A DNA stretch of 47,794 nucleotides. Origin: a virus. Location: positions 1 through 47,794 of IMG/VR virus record IMGVR_UViG_3300025769_000204; one strand, 5' to 3'. A model generated the notes under the pieces. It was given only the letters and a program-made list of their open reading frames with translations, was not told where the DNA came from and did not search any database. Below, piece by piece: positions 26,765 to 35,119 of this stretch. The first letter of the stretch is position 1, and each line of letters begins with the position of its first letter. Position numbers and translations under genes: made by a program.

Positions 26765-27456
26765 TGGGTATAAGGAGAGGTTCTATATCAACCCCAATAA
26801 TAGTAGACGGGCTGATGATTAATCATGATGCAGCTAATAGAGCAAGCTATATTCCTGACGCTACTACAACATATAATACAATTGACTTATCCAAAACAGG
26901 AACTTTTATAAACTCACCCACATTTGTAAGCTCTACACCCTCATGGGATTTCGATGGAACAGATACATCTATTAATTGTAGTGATTATGAAATGGACGGA
27001 TTCACCGGATTTGCTGTTGAAGCTTGGTTCAAATCAGATTCAACAAACAATCAAAGTAGAAGAATAGTCTCAAAAGATCAAGTAGGAGTTCCAGGTGCAT
27101 GGATATTATGGACTAATTCATCAGATTTGAAATTTCAGGCATATGATGGAGGATGGGTAACTGCTACATATTCAGCTTACTCAGAAGACAGCAATTGGCA
27201 TCATGTAATAGCCAACGCCGGCGGTGGCAGAATTGACCTTTATTTAGATGGTGTAAACGTTGCATTTGCTTCCGGATTCGGATCACTCGATGATGCCGAT
27301 AACGAAGTAATAGCAATAGGAGCAGATAGTGATACTTCTTCTCCAGAGCATGTATGGTACGGCCAAATTGCAAACGTAAGAGTATATAATAGAGGATTAG
27401 AAGAAAGCGAAATATTACACAACTACACCGCACTTAAAGGGAGATTTGGATTATGA
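26764..27456 (+). CDS. LamG-like lectin protein 1
   Basis: A 230-residue concanavalin A/LamG-type jelly-roll, a fold typically used for glycan binding. The signature is in order: an N-terminal TPIIVDGLMINHDAANRASY, then WDFDGTDTSINC, VEAWFKSD, the NWHHVIAN strand, IDLYLDGV, and a C-terminal VRVYNRGLEESEILHNYTAL. It is the first of five paralogues, separated from the fibre gene by a TAATG overlap. It is probably a virion adhesin carried by or near the fibre; the ligand is unknown. Confidence 0.8.
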   Translation: MGIRRGSISTPIIVDGLMINHDAANRASYIPDATTTYNTIDLSKTGTFINSPTFVSSTPSWDFDGTDTSINCSDYEMDGFTGFAVEAWFKSDSTNNQSRRIVSKDQVGVPGAWILWTNSSDLKFQAYDGGWVTATYSAYSEDSNWHHVIANAGGGRIDLYLDGVNVAFASGFGSLDDADNEVIAIGADSDTSSPEHVWYGQIANVRVYNRGLEESEILHNYTALKGRFGL

Positions 27457-28121
27457 ATTTTGGTAGTATACGGACTCCTATTATAACTGATGGATTGGTA
27501 TTCAATATGGATGCTGCCAATAGAGCTTGTTATCCTAGAACTGGTACTACTGCCACAGATACTATAGAAAATACTTCTGGCATCTTAAATGGTACTACTT
27601 TTGAAAATATTAATAGTGGAGTATTTAATTTTGATGGAATAGATGATAAAATTACTATTGAAGGTCTATCAGACTTTGGCGGTGGTAGTTTAACTATTTC
27701 ATTTTGGATTAAATCAGGTATTGATGCAAATAATGCCTATGTATTAATGAGAAGTGGTTTTTCATTTTATATATTTCAATCTGGCACCTCGTCAAATTTA
27801 AAATATAGAATCCAAACATCTGCTTTAAATACTATTAGTGGTGGTGCAATACTTGATAATAATTGGCATTATTGCGTAATGACGTTTGATAGTGCAGCAA
27901 ATAAATTTAAAGTTTTTGAAGATAGCACTCAGGTTGGTTCTACTGCAACAACATCTGGTGCTTTAGCAAGTAGTACATCAACTGTTTATTTAGCAACTTT
28001 TGCTAATGGCGCACCTTTTAAGAGTGGGTTTATCCCAAATATTCATATCTACAACCGCGCCTTATCAGCATCAGAAGTCCTACACAACTACAACGCATTA
28101 AAATCGAGGTTTGGCCTTTAA
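27453..28121 (+). CDS. LamG-like lectin protein 2
   Basis: A 222-residue paralogue of its upstream neighbour. It keeps TPIITDGLVFNMDAANRACY, FNFDGIDDKITI, LTISFWIKSG, NNWHYCVMTFD, FKVFEDSTQVG and the ending IYNRALSASEVLHNYNALK. It overlaps the preceding gene by 4 nt (ATGA). The middle strands differ strongly from copy 1, which is where ligand contacts would lie in this fold. Confidence 0.8.
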   Translation: MNFGSIRTPIITDGLVFNMDAANRACYPRTGTTATDTIENTSGILNGTTFENINSGVFNFDGIDDKITIEGLSDFGGGSLTISFWIKSGIDANNAYVLMRSGFSFYIFQSGTSSNLKYRIQTSALNTISGGAILDNNWHYCVMTFDSAANKFKVFEDSTQVGSTATTSGALASSTSTVYLATFANGAPFKSGFIPNIHIYNRALSASEVLHNYNALKSRFGL

Positions 28122-28122
28122 C

Positions 28123-28131
28123 ATATTTATA
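28123..28131 (+). promoter_or_regulatory. ATATTTATA late-promoter-like motif
   Basis: An exact ATATTTATA followed by TAAAAG, 28 nt before the ATG at 28160. It splits the adhesin cassette into separate units. Confidence 0.6.
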
Positions 28132-28159
28132 TAAAAGCAATCTTGGATAGGGAAAAGAT

Positions 28160-29095
28160 ATGGCAAATGAATTCATAATAAAAAATGGCTTTCATTCGAA
28201 AGGCGATTCACAAATAACAGGATCATTCACCGCAACCGGCGGTATGTCAGGATCATTCAGTGGATCATTTGAGGGAAACGCATCCTCATTGAGTGTAATT
28301 AATTCCGGATCAACCATATTTGATGTACAAGGTAGTGTAGGACAGTTATTTGAAGTTGCAGACGGATTAGACGGCGTATTAATGTCAGTCAACGACATAT
28401 CAGGTATTCCTATATTAACTGTATCTTCATCAGGTGATGTGTTTTTAGCAGCTGGATCAATCCTACAGGGTACTGCAGCAACTGCATCATTTGTGCCAGG
28501 TGTAACTGCAGCATTTCCATTTACCGGTTCAGGCGCAATATCAGGCTCATTGAATATCAACGGGTCTGGCTCTGGTATATTTGACGTCGACGGAACGGTA
28601 GGATCATTATTTTCTGTTAATGACGGACTAGATGGTATATTGATGTCTGTAAATGATATATCCGGACTACCATTATTTGAAGTATCGTCGTCTGGAAACA
28701 TAGAAATACACGAAGGTAATATATCCGGTTCATCAACATCAACAGCATCATTTGGAACATATGTAGGTGACGGTTCACAATTAACTAATCTGCAAAGACC
28801 AATAACAGCATCTGGAGTTAATTTTTCAGCTAGCATTGATAATGCCGGATATTATTTTAGAACCGGAGGAAATGTAACATGTTCTATAGGAACAACATCA
28901 GCAACAGGCATTGTCATTGGAACAGAATATGAATTTTTTCAAACAGCTTCTGCAGGAAATTTGTGTTTTGCAACTTCTAGTGGTGTTACATTAAATTCTA
29001 AATCAGGTAATATAAAATTAACAGGACAATTTTCAGCAGCTACACTTAAAAAAGTAGCAACTGATACTTATGATTTAATTGGTGATTTAAGTTAA
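28160..29095 (+). CDS. Short fibre protein with duplicated module
   Basis: A 311-residue Ser/Gly-rich fibre protein. After a short N-terminus (MANEFIIKNGFHSKGDSQIT) come SGSFSGSF-type repeats, then two tandem copies of a roughly 50-residue module (VGQLFEVADGLDGVLMSVND and VGSLFSVNDGLDGILMSVND) separated by a FPFTGSGAISGSL linker. The C-terminal third (from about 215) differs and may form a beta-rich tip domain. The same module occurs once in the long fibre at 24041. The cassette position suggests the two proteins assemble together or exchange parts. Confidence 0.7.
   Translation: MANEFIIKNGFHSKGDSQITGSFTATGGMSGSFSGSFEGNASSLSVINSGSTIFDVQGSVGQLFEVADGLDGVLMSVNDISGIPILTVSSSGDVFLAAGSILQGTAATASFVPGVTAAFPFTGSGAISGSLNINGSGSGIFDVDGTVGSLFSVNDGLDGILMSVNDISGLPLFEVSSSGNIEIHEGNISGSSTSTASFGTYVGDGSQLTNLQRPITASGVNFSASIDNAGYYFRTGGNVTCSIGTTSATGIVIGTEYEFFQTASAGNLCFATSSGVTLNSKSGNIKLTGQFSAATLKKVATDTYDLIGDLS
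28301..28711 (+). repeat. Fibre module copies 2 and 3 (tandem)
   Basis: Two diverged direct repeats (about 28301-28450 and 28559-28711) encode the VGxLFxVxDGLDGxLMSVNDISG module. They are likely substrates for recombination with copy 1 near 26.3 kb. Confidence 0.7.
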
Positions 29096-29098
29096 AGT

Positions 29099-29107
29099 AT
29101 ATTTATA
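29099..29107 (+). promoter_or_regulatory. ATATTTATA late-promoter-like motif
   Basis: An exact ATATTTATA followed by TAAAAAG, 15 nt before the ATG of the third LamG gene. Confidence 0.62.
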
Positions 29108-29122
29108 TAAAAAGAAACACAG

Positions 29123-29839
29123 ATGGCATTTCATCATTCACCGAGAATAGTATCAGAAGGATTAATTTTTTGCATGGATCCTGCGAATACGACAGGATAT
29201 GTATCAGGTAGTACGTCCGGAACTGATTTGATACAAGATACATCATATTCGCTTGTTTCTGCAGTTGAGTATCAATCAAACAATGCAGGTGTATGGAATT
29301 TTGGGGGAGTAGATGATTATATCAATGTTAATCCATTAACAAGTGGTATCACCGGAGATAATGCAACTACAATGGCAGCATGGGTATTGAGTACTAATAC
29401 CACGTTACGACAAGCAGTATTTAATTATGGTACTACGAGTTTTAATCAAACACGTGGTTTAGAAGTAGGTACCCCAGCATATGGAACAAGATATAATATT
29501 TCTTTTCATACATGGGGGCATGTATATAGTTCAAATAATAACGCATTTACAGAAAACGAATGGCATTATTGTGTCATAACATATGCTGGGGGAGGAACAA
29601 ATTCCACAAACATAAAACTTTATATCGACGGTACTGATGCTGGATATGTATTAGATCATGGGTCAGAAAACCAAACTCTCAATGCTACAAATAACAATAT
29701 AAGATTAGGAATGAGAAATGGTTCATATACTGATTTAGATCTTGCAGGTCAAGTAGGACCAGTACAAATGTATAACCGAGTATTAACGCCAGCAGAAGTA
29801 ATGCAAAACTATAACGCAATGAAAGTGAGGTTTGAATAA
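29123..29839 (+). CDS. LamG-like lectin protein 3
   Basis: A 238-residue LamG/concanavalin A-like protein. The signature is PRIVSEGLIFCMDPANTTGY, WNFGGVDDYINV, MAAWVLSTN, NEWHYCVITYAGGG, IKLYIDGTDAGY and the ending MYNRVLTPAEVMQNYNAMK. It starts a second run of three overlapping paralogues under its own promoter-like motif. Its stop overlaps the next start (TAATG). Confidence 0.8.
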   Translation: MAFHHSPRIVSEGLIFCMDPANTTGYVSGSTSGTDLIQDTSYSLVSAVEYQSNNAGVWNFGGVDDYINVNPLTSGITGDNATTMAAWVLSTNTTLRQAVFNYGTTSFNQTRGLEVGTPAYGTRYNISFHTWGHVYSSNNNAFTENEWHYCVITYAGGGTNSTNIKLYIDGTDAGYVLDHGSENQTLNATNNNIRLGMRNGSYTDLDLAGQVGPVQMYNRVLTPAEVMQNYNAMKVRFE

Positions 29840-30567
29840 TGGCAACTAATTATGGAACACTTCCTATAGTATCAGAAGGACTCATATGGAGAGTTGATGC
29901 TTCTAACAACCCTAAAAATTTAAATGTAAATGGCGCTAATAGTGTAATAGGAAACACTGCTACTATAGGATTTTCTGGATCATTGCAAGGTGGAATGTCA
30001 AGAGTTACATCTGAACCACAATACTGGGAGTTTGATGGAGACGATGATTATATACAATTTGCAGCGAATAGTACTATCAATGAAAGTAACGTGTTATCAT
30101 TATATGGTAAAACAACAGCAACATTTGAATTTTGGATAGCACCAGATTATGCAGGTGATTCATATCAAAGAATATTAGCCAAATCAAATGCCGGTGGTGG
30201 TGGTGTAGGAGGATATTCATTATTGTTAGAATCTAAACAGTTCTTGTTGTATATAGATAATGGTACTGGTACTCCAGTCAGTACTGCAGATTATATCACA
30301 TCAGCTAACGCCGGTGAATGGCTTCATATAGTAATAACTAGAAATGATACTTCATATGTTATGTATGAAAATGGTGTAGTAAAAGATACAAATACAGCTT
30401 CTGCAACATTTGTTAACACTTCAGCTGGGTTACGAATAGGATCATGGAATCATAGTACCGGAAGAGAATATAACGGTAAATTAGCGGTAGCAGCTATATA
30501 CAATGTAACATTAACTGCTGAACAAGTACTTCAAAATTATAACGCTTTAAAATGGAGATTTGAATAA
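29839..30567 (+). CDS. LamG-like lectin protein 4
   Basis: A 242-residue paralogue: LPIVSEGLIWRVDASNNPK, WEFDGDDDYIQF, ATFEFWIAPD, GEWLHIVITRND, YVMYENGVVKD and the ending IYNVTLTAEQVLQNYNALK. It is the member closest to generic phage and bacterial LamG domains. It contains an extra loop around residues 85-125 compared with copies 1 and 2. It joins the next gene by a TAATG overlap. Confidence 0.8.
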   Translation: MATNYGTLPIVSEGLIWRVDASNNPKNLNVNGANSVIGNTATIGFSGSLQGGMSRVTSEPQYWEFDGDDDYIQFAANSTINESNVLSLYGKTTATFEFWIAPDYAGDSYQRILAKSNAGGGGVGGYSLLLESKQFLLYIDNGTGTPVSTADYITSANAGEWLHIVITRNDTSYVMYENGVVKDTNTASATFVNTSAGLRIGSWNHSTGREYNGKLAVAAIYNVTLTAEQVLQNYNALKWRFE

Positions 30568-31259
30568 TGGCAGTATTTGGCGGACCAGATACGATAGTAA
30601 CAGATTCATTATTATTTATGATTGATCCAGCAAACCCGAAATCATATACATCAGGCTCTGCCACAATTACAGATATGATTGGTAATGTGTCTGCTGATAT
30701 TACGAATTGTGGATTCTCTGAGGAAAATTCTGGTGTGTTAACTTTTAACGGAACAGATACAGATATTGACATGGATGATTTTGATGGTTTAACAACAAAT
30801 GGCGGATCATCAATATCACTTTGGTTTAAAGGTACTGGACAAACTACTACGACAGATGCTTCTAATCAATTCTTTTCTGTACATGCAAGTGACTATTCAA
30901 ATATTTTAAGATTTGGAATTGCAAAAACCTCCGGTGGGATTTTTTATCGAGTTGGAAGTGGTACTGGTGTGATAGGAAGCAGCGATTATGATAACAGTGT
31001 TTGGTATAATATAACTCTTACCAAAGTTAAAGATAGTGCAGGAACTGTATATGTCAATGCATCATCTATAGGCTCTACGCCAAGTACTAATTTAACATTT
31101 GATGATGCTGTGCATTATTCCGTCGGTATGGAATATGACTCCGGACCTTCCAAAGGTGATTTTTTCAAAGGCCAAATATCATGTGTTCAAATTTATAACA
31201 AAGTTTTAACACAGGCAGAAGTTCTTCAAAACTACAATGCTCTTAAAGATAGATTTTAA
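30567..31259 (+). CDS. LamG-like lectin protein 5
   Basis: A 230-residue paralogue: TDSLLFMIDPANPKSY, LTFNGTDTDIDM, SISLWFKGTG, SVWYNITLTKVKD, VYVNASSIGS and the ending IYNKVLTQAEVLQNYNALK. It is the last of the five and lacks the usual Trp-His pair before the H-strand (WYN instead of WHH or WHY), a possible sign of altered ligand geometry. It is followed by a promoter-like motif for the next unit. Confidence 0.8.
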   Translation: MAVFGGPDTIVTDSLLFMIDPANPKSYTSGSATITDMIGNVSADITNCGFSEENSGVLTFNGTDTDIDMDDFDGLTTNGGSSISLWFKGTGQTTTTDASNQFFSVHASDYSNILRFGIAKTSGGIFYRVGSGTGVIGSSDYDNSVWYNITLTKVKDSAGTVYVNASSIGSTPSTNLTFDDAVHYSVGMEYDSGPSKGDFFKGQISCVQIYNKVLTQAEVLQNYNALKDRF

Positions 31260-31266
31260 TAACAAT

Positions 31267-31275
31267 ATATTTATA
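31267..31275 (+). promoter_or_regulatory. ATATTTATA late-promoter-like motif
   Basis: An exact ATATTTATA followed by TAAAAGGA, 14 nt before the ATG at 31290. Confidence 0.62.
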
Positions 31276-31289
31276 TAAAAGGAAATAAA

Positions 31290-31550
31290 ATGGATTATTC
31301 AAATAGAACATATGCCTTTGCTGATTGGGCAGATATAGGCTCGGTAGACTTTGCACAAGTAATGGAAACAAGTGCAGATACTGTGCGTAAATCAATAGAC
31401 GAAACCATGTTTATACTAAAATGGTATACGGCATCACAACCAACATTTATCACGGATAACAGTGTTACACTGCAATGGTCAGGATCACATTCACAATGCT
31501 TGCAACAATTGGTAGGACCAAATTGGACACCAACTGGTTCACAACCATAA
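31290..31550 (+). CDS. Unknown small tail-region protein
   Basis: An 86-residue protein of unknown function starting MDYSNRTYAFADWADIGSVD. The central DETMFILKWYTASQPTF and the ending VGPNWTP resemble small proteins found near tail and fibre genes of marine T4-like phages, so it is probably virion-associated. A GGA site and a promoter-like motif precede it. A different reading frame overlapping its end stays open well past its stop (see the following entry). Confidence 0.6.
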   Translation: MDYSNRTYAFADWADIGSVDFAQVMETSADTVRKSIDETMFILKWYTASQPTFITDNSVTLQWSGSHSQCLQQLVGPNWTPTGSQP

Positions 31551-31639
31551 ACATATTAAAAAAACAAGGAAACAATGTTCTTACTTTTACATATGGTTTA
31601 CCCTCATTTACATATACAGTAACATATACTACTAAATAA
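31496..31639 (+). CDS. Possible 47-residue overlapping or frameshifted ORF
   Basis: In another + frame an ATG at 31496 opens a 47-codon ORF that overlaps the end of the 31290 gene and runs to a stop at 31637-31639. Its second half reads INILKKQGNNVLTFTYGLPS and then FTYTVTYTTK: a hydrophobic/Thr alternation that looks like a genuine beta-hairpin and not a random frame. It fills an otherwise empty gap that ends just before the next promoter-like motif. It could be a small gene, a remnant, or an extension of the 31290 protein reached by a frameshift. Confidence 0.3.
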   Translation: MLATIGRTKLDTNWFTTINILKKQGNNVLTFTYGLPSFTYTVTYTTK

Positions 31640-31656
31640 TTTGGATAATGCAAAAT

Positions 31657-31665
31657 AAATTTATA
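31657..31665 (+). promoter_or_regulatory. Promoter-like motif, one mismatch
   Basis: AAATTTATA followed by TAATATAAAG, one base off the ATATTTATA consensus, 23 nt before the ATG at 31689. Confidence 0.45.
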
Positions 31666-31688
31666 TAATATAAAGAAAGGTTATAAAT

Positions 31689-31964
31689 ATGGCAACTAGA
31701 AAACTGGACAAAGAACATTTAGAACAAATTCAAACTCTACAACAGGGTTATGCAGACAACGCAAATATACTTGGAAACATTGCAATAGAGCGACACGCTT
31801 TACGAATGAGACTCGACCAAATTGAAGCAGAAGAGCAAAGCAAACTGCAAGAAATAGAATCTTTAAAACAGCAAGAATCAGAACTAATAGTTAAACTGCG
31901 AGAGCGTTACGGAGAAGGCGAAATCAACATTCAAGACGGAACATTCACAGAAGTTGATGTTTGA
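31689..31964 (+). CDS. Small coiled-coil protein upstream of gp18
   Basis: A 91-residue protein that is nearly all coiled coil (residues about 8-75, Glu/Gln/Leu heptads such as EEQSKLQEIESLKQQESELI), with a short beta-like tail (GEINIQDGTFTEVDV). There is no membrane segment. It lies between the adhesin cassette and the sheath gene. Function is unknown; a tail chaperone or small structural adaptor is possible. Confidence 0.65.
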   Translation: MATRKLDKEHLEQIQTLQQGYADNANILGNIAIERHALRMRLDQIEAEEQSKLQEIESLKQQESELIVKLRERYGEGEINIQDGTFTEVDV

Positions 31965-31976
31965 TACAAGTAGTAC

Positions 31977-31985
31977 ATATTTATA
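31977..31985 (+). promoter_or_regulatory. ATATTTATA motif for gp18
   Basis: An exact ATATTTATA, 25 nt before the sheath ATG, followed by a GGAG ribosome site. Confidence 0.62.
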
Positions 31986-32010
31986 AGAAAATAATTATAG
32001 GAGTATCATA

Positions 32011-34482
32011 ATGGCAGAAAGAATTGTCTCGCCCGGCGTATTTACGAATGAAGTAGATCAATCGTTTTTAGCAGGCGGAGTAGCACAGATAGGTGCAGCG
32101 GTAATAGGACCAACCGTAAAAGGTCCAGCTCTCATTCCTACACAAATAACATCGTTTGGTGATTTTGAAAAAACATTTGGATCGTTTACCGATGATTCAT
32201 ATGTTCCATTTGTAGTAAATGACTATTTAAGAAATGGAAACGTAATAACAGTAACACGTCTTTTATATGAAGATGGATATGAAATACCAAATGGCGCATT
32301 GGCCATACAGGCAGAATCTGGATCAGTAAAAATAGTAACTCATGTTCTTCATCCAACCCAAGCAGTATTAGGTGCCGGTAGTGTTGTGAATGCAAATTAT
32401 TTTGAAGACTCGGTTTTAAACAATGATTCATCTGGATCATTTGAAATTAAAATATCAGGATCATATGTAGCAGCTGCTAACCCAGCAATTGGATTTGATG
32501 GATCATTCCTAGTAGCAGAAGGATTATCTATATCTTCATCTATTAATAGCAGAAGCAATGATTATTTAACTAAATTATTCGGAAGGTCTCCTAAATCAGT
32601 AGATTATCCGGTATATGTTCAATATGAAAACGAAAATGCATTGCGCACATTGTTTAATAATATCGGTGATGTTTCAATATCACTTCATAAAATGGCAGAT
32701 TATGAATATCTTCAAGATTTTAAAACTGCAGCAACACCGTGGATAACCTCACAAAAAATTGGAAGCACTGCAAAAAATCTTATTAAGTTTCACACATTGT
32801 CTCATGGTAACTCTGTTAATGCAGAAGTTAAAGTAGGCGTACGCGACATAAGATTAGCATCTGAAGTATCTGATCCTAATGGATATGGTACATTTACAGT
32901 TGAAGTTCGCAGAGTGAATACTAATAATATACCAAATTCACCATATGCATCAGAAGACACAGATCAAACACCGGATATTGTTGAAACATTTTTAAATGTT
33001 AATCTAGATCCAAATTCGCCAAGATATGTATCCAGAGTGATTGGTGATCGTTATCAAACAGTTAGTGATGCTGGCGATGTTGTAGTAAATGGCGATTATC
33101 CAAATTTATCAGGATTTATACGAGTAGAAGTAACAGACGGTGTTAAAAATGCAACTAATGATAAAACATTGATTCCATTTGGAGCAAAAGCGCCATTGTC
33201 ACCTATAGCAAATGCATCTGCATCATTTAATTTAGAAGCAGTATCATACAAAACTACACAGATTGTTAATAGTTCATATAACAGCCGGGTATACTTTGGT
33301 TTTGATTATACCGACGTTGCTAACTTAAACTATTTAGCACCAACCCCAACTAGCGGTAGTACCGTTGGATTAAATACTGACTTTTATCTTGGTGATATGA
33401 ATCAAGATTCAGGTTCTTCATTCCCAACTGCAGCTGCAACATATAGTGGATCATTACAATCAGCATTAACTGCTGATACATTTACCACTAATATTGCATT
33501 GGCAACTAGAAAATTTATGGTTAGTTTTCAAGGAGGGTTTGATGGTGCACGACCAAATTTACCAAAATATAATGGTGCAAACATAGCATCAACAAACACA
33601 TTTGGTTTTGATTGTAGCACAGCAACAGCAACTGGTACTAAATCATATAATAAGGCATTTACATTGTTAGGTAACACTGATTATTATGATATGAACTTAT
33701 TAGTAACACCAGGTATTATTGACAGCTTACATAGCTCGGTCACAAATGGAGCGCGTAATTTAGTTCAAGATCGCCAAGACACATTCTATGTAATGGATTC
33801 AAATCCAGTGTCAGATAATATTGCCACAGTAACGAGTCAAGTAACAACACTAGACAACAATTACACTGCAACATATTGGCCATGGGTAAGAATACTTAAT
33901 CCAAATAAAAATGTTCCTTTATGGGTACCACCATCAGTTGTATTGCCAGGAGTATTAGCATTTAATGATGCCGTAAGTCAACCATGGTATGCACCAGCTG
34001 GTTTGAATAGAGGAGTTGTATCAGCAACTGATACATATGTAAGATTAACGCAATCTAACAGAGACACATTGTATGAAGCACGTGTTAATCCTATTGCAAA
34101 CTTCGTTAACGACGGAATATGCATATGGGGGCAAAAGACTCTACAAGCTAGACCAAGTGCATTAGACAGAGTCAATGTGCGACGTTTGCTTATCGCAGTT
34201 AAGAAGTTTATTGCATCATCTACCAGATATTTAGTATTTGAACAAAACACCAATCAGACTCGTGACAGATTCTTGAGCATTGTGAATCCTTATTTAGATC
34301 AAGTAAGAGCACAGCAAGGATTGTTTGCATTCCGAGCGGTAATGGATGACAGCAACAATACTCCAGACGTAATAGATCAAAATATTCTTTACGGACAATT
34401 GTTCTTGCAACCAACTAGAACCGCAGAATTTATAGTGTTAGACTTTAATATTCAGCCAACAGGAGCAAGTTTCCCAGAATAG
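32011..34482 (+). CDS. 18: Tail sheath protein (gp18)
   Basis: The contractile sheath subunit. It is 823 residues, longer than T4 gp18 (659); the extra length is in the protruding middle domains. The N-terminus ERIVSPGVFTNEVDQSF and GAAVIGPTVKGPALIP is diagnostic. The C-terminal domain is also typical: GICIWGQKTLQARPSALDRV, RRLLIAVKKFI, then YLDQVRAQQGLFAFRAVMDD and a closing FIVLDFNIQPTGASF. It has its own promoter-like motif, a GGAG site and a terminator, so it is expressed as an isolated unit. Confidence 0.96.
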   Translation: MAERIVSPGVFTNEVDQSFLAGGVAQIGAAVIGPTVKGPALIPTQITSFGDFEKTFGSFTDDSYVPFVVNDYLRNGNVITVTRLLYEDGYEIPNGALAIQAESGSVKIVTHVLHPTQAVLGAGSVVNANYFEDSVLNNDSSGSFEIKISGSYVAAANPAIGFDGSFLVAEGLSISSSINSRSNDYLTKLFGRSPKSVDYPVYVQYENENALRTLFNNIGDVSISLHKMADYEYLQDFKTAATPWITSQKIGSTAKNLIKFHTLSHGNSVNAEVKVGVRDIRLASEVSDPNGYGTFTVEVRRVNTNNIPNSPYASEDTDQTPDIVETFLNVNLDPNSPRYVSRVIGDRYQTVSDAGDVVVNGDYPNLSGFIRVEVTDGVKNATNDKTLIPFGAKAPLSPIANASASFNLEAVSYKTTQIVNSSYNSRVYFGFDYTDVANLNYLAPTPTSGSTVGLNTDFYLGDMNQDSGSSFPTAAATYSGSLQSALTADTFTTNIALATRKFMVSFQGGFDGARPNLPKYNGANIASTNTFGFDCSTATATGTKSYNKAFTLLGNTDYYDMNLLVTPGIIDSLHSSVTNGARNLVQDRQDTFYVMDSNPVSDNIATVTSQVTTLDNNYTATYWPWVRILNPNKNVPLWVPPSVVLPGVLAFNDAVSQPWYAPAGLNRGVVSATDTYVRLTQSNRDTLYEARVNPIANFVNDGICIWGQKTLQARPSALDRVNVRRLLIAVKKFIASSTRYLVFEQNTNQTRDRFLSIVNPYLDQVRAQQGLFAFRAVMDDSNNTPDVIDQNILYGQLFLQPTRTAEFIVLDFNIQPTGASFPE

Positions 34483-34500
34483 AAATATTGATAATTTTAA

Positions 34501-34529
34501 AAAGGTAGGATTTCGGTCTTACCTTTTTT
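34501..34529 (+). terminator. Intrinsic terminator after gp18
   Basis: A 10-bp stem (34501-34510 with 34517-34526, one G-U pair) with a TTTCGG loop and a T-rich 3' side. Confidence 0.88.
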
Positions 34530-34539
34530 ACTGTACGTT

Positions 34540-34548
34540 ATATTTATA
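34540..34548 (+). promoter_or_regulatory. ATATTTATA motif for gp19
   Basis: An exact ATATTTATA followed by TTAAAA, 21 nt before the tube gene ATG and directly after the gp18 terminator. Confidence 0.62.
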
Positions 34549-34569
34549 TTAAAATAAACAAGGACCAAT

Positions 34570-35097
34570 ATGGCATTAGAAGATCAATTAAACCCGGCGT
34601 TATCAGCAGCCAATCAAAATGAATTGTTTGATACCGCATTTTCCTGGGAACCAAAAAAGAAACATCAGTTTATACTTTCTATGGCTGATACTGGTATCCC
34701 TGCATATTTAGTGAAAATGGCTGATAAACCAAAATTAACTAACAACGAACAAGCATTGGATCTTATCAACGTAAAACGTTACGTTAAAGGTAAGTCTGAA
34801 TGGGATCAATTATCAATATCATTATATGATGCAATTGTACCAAGTGGTGCTCAAACTGTAATGGAATGGATTCGTTTACATCATGAGTCTGCAACTGGTA
34901 GAGATGGATATTCTGATTTTTACAAAAAACAATTAAAATTATATCAACTTTCTCCATTAGGTGAGCGAATTGAAGAATGGGTACTAAACGGAGCATTTAT
35001 TACAAATGCAGAATTTGGTAGCTATGATTGGGGAGATGATGCAGTACAAGAAATATCTTTAACATTGAGATATGATTGGGCATTCTTAAGCTTCTAA
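34570..35097 (+). CDS. 19: Tail tube protein (gp19)
   Basis: The inner tube subunit that polymerises beneath the sheath. It is 175 residues against 163 in T4. Recognisable features are WEPKKKHQFILSMADTGIPA near the start, a ISLYDAIVPSGAQTVMEWIR core, and the closing FGSYDWGDDAVQEISLTLRY with a terminal DWAFLSF. It is expressed as a single-gene unit between a promoter-like motif and a terminator, in keeping with its high copy number. Confidence 0.93.
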   Translation: MALEDQLNPALSAANQNELFDTAFSWEPKKKHQFILSMADTGIPAYLVKMADKPKLTNNEQALDLINVKRYVKGKSEWDQLSISLYDAIVPSGAQTVMEWIRLHHESATGRDGYSDFYKKQLKLYQLSPLGERIEEWVLNGAFITNAEFGSYDWGDDAVQEISLTLRYDWAFLSF

Positions 35098-35119
35098 ACA
35101 AAACTAAACTATACAATTT

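Noticed and set aside
28192-28836. 214-codon minus-strand ORF opposite the short fibre
   Set aside because: Same cause as above; its repetitive protein sequence is the mirror of the duplicated + strand module.
24041-31259. Diversity-generating retroelement acting on the lectin genes
   Set aside because: No reverse transcriptase and no template/variable repeat pair with adenine-specific changes is visible; the paralogues differ throughout.
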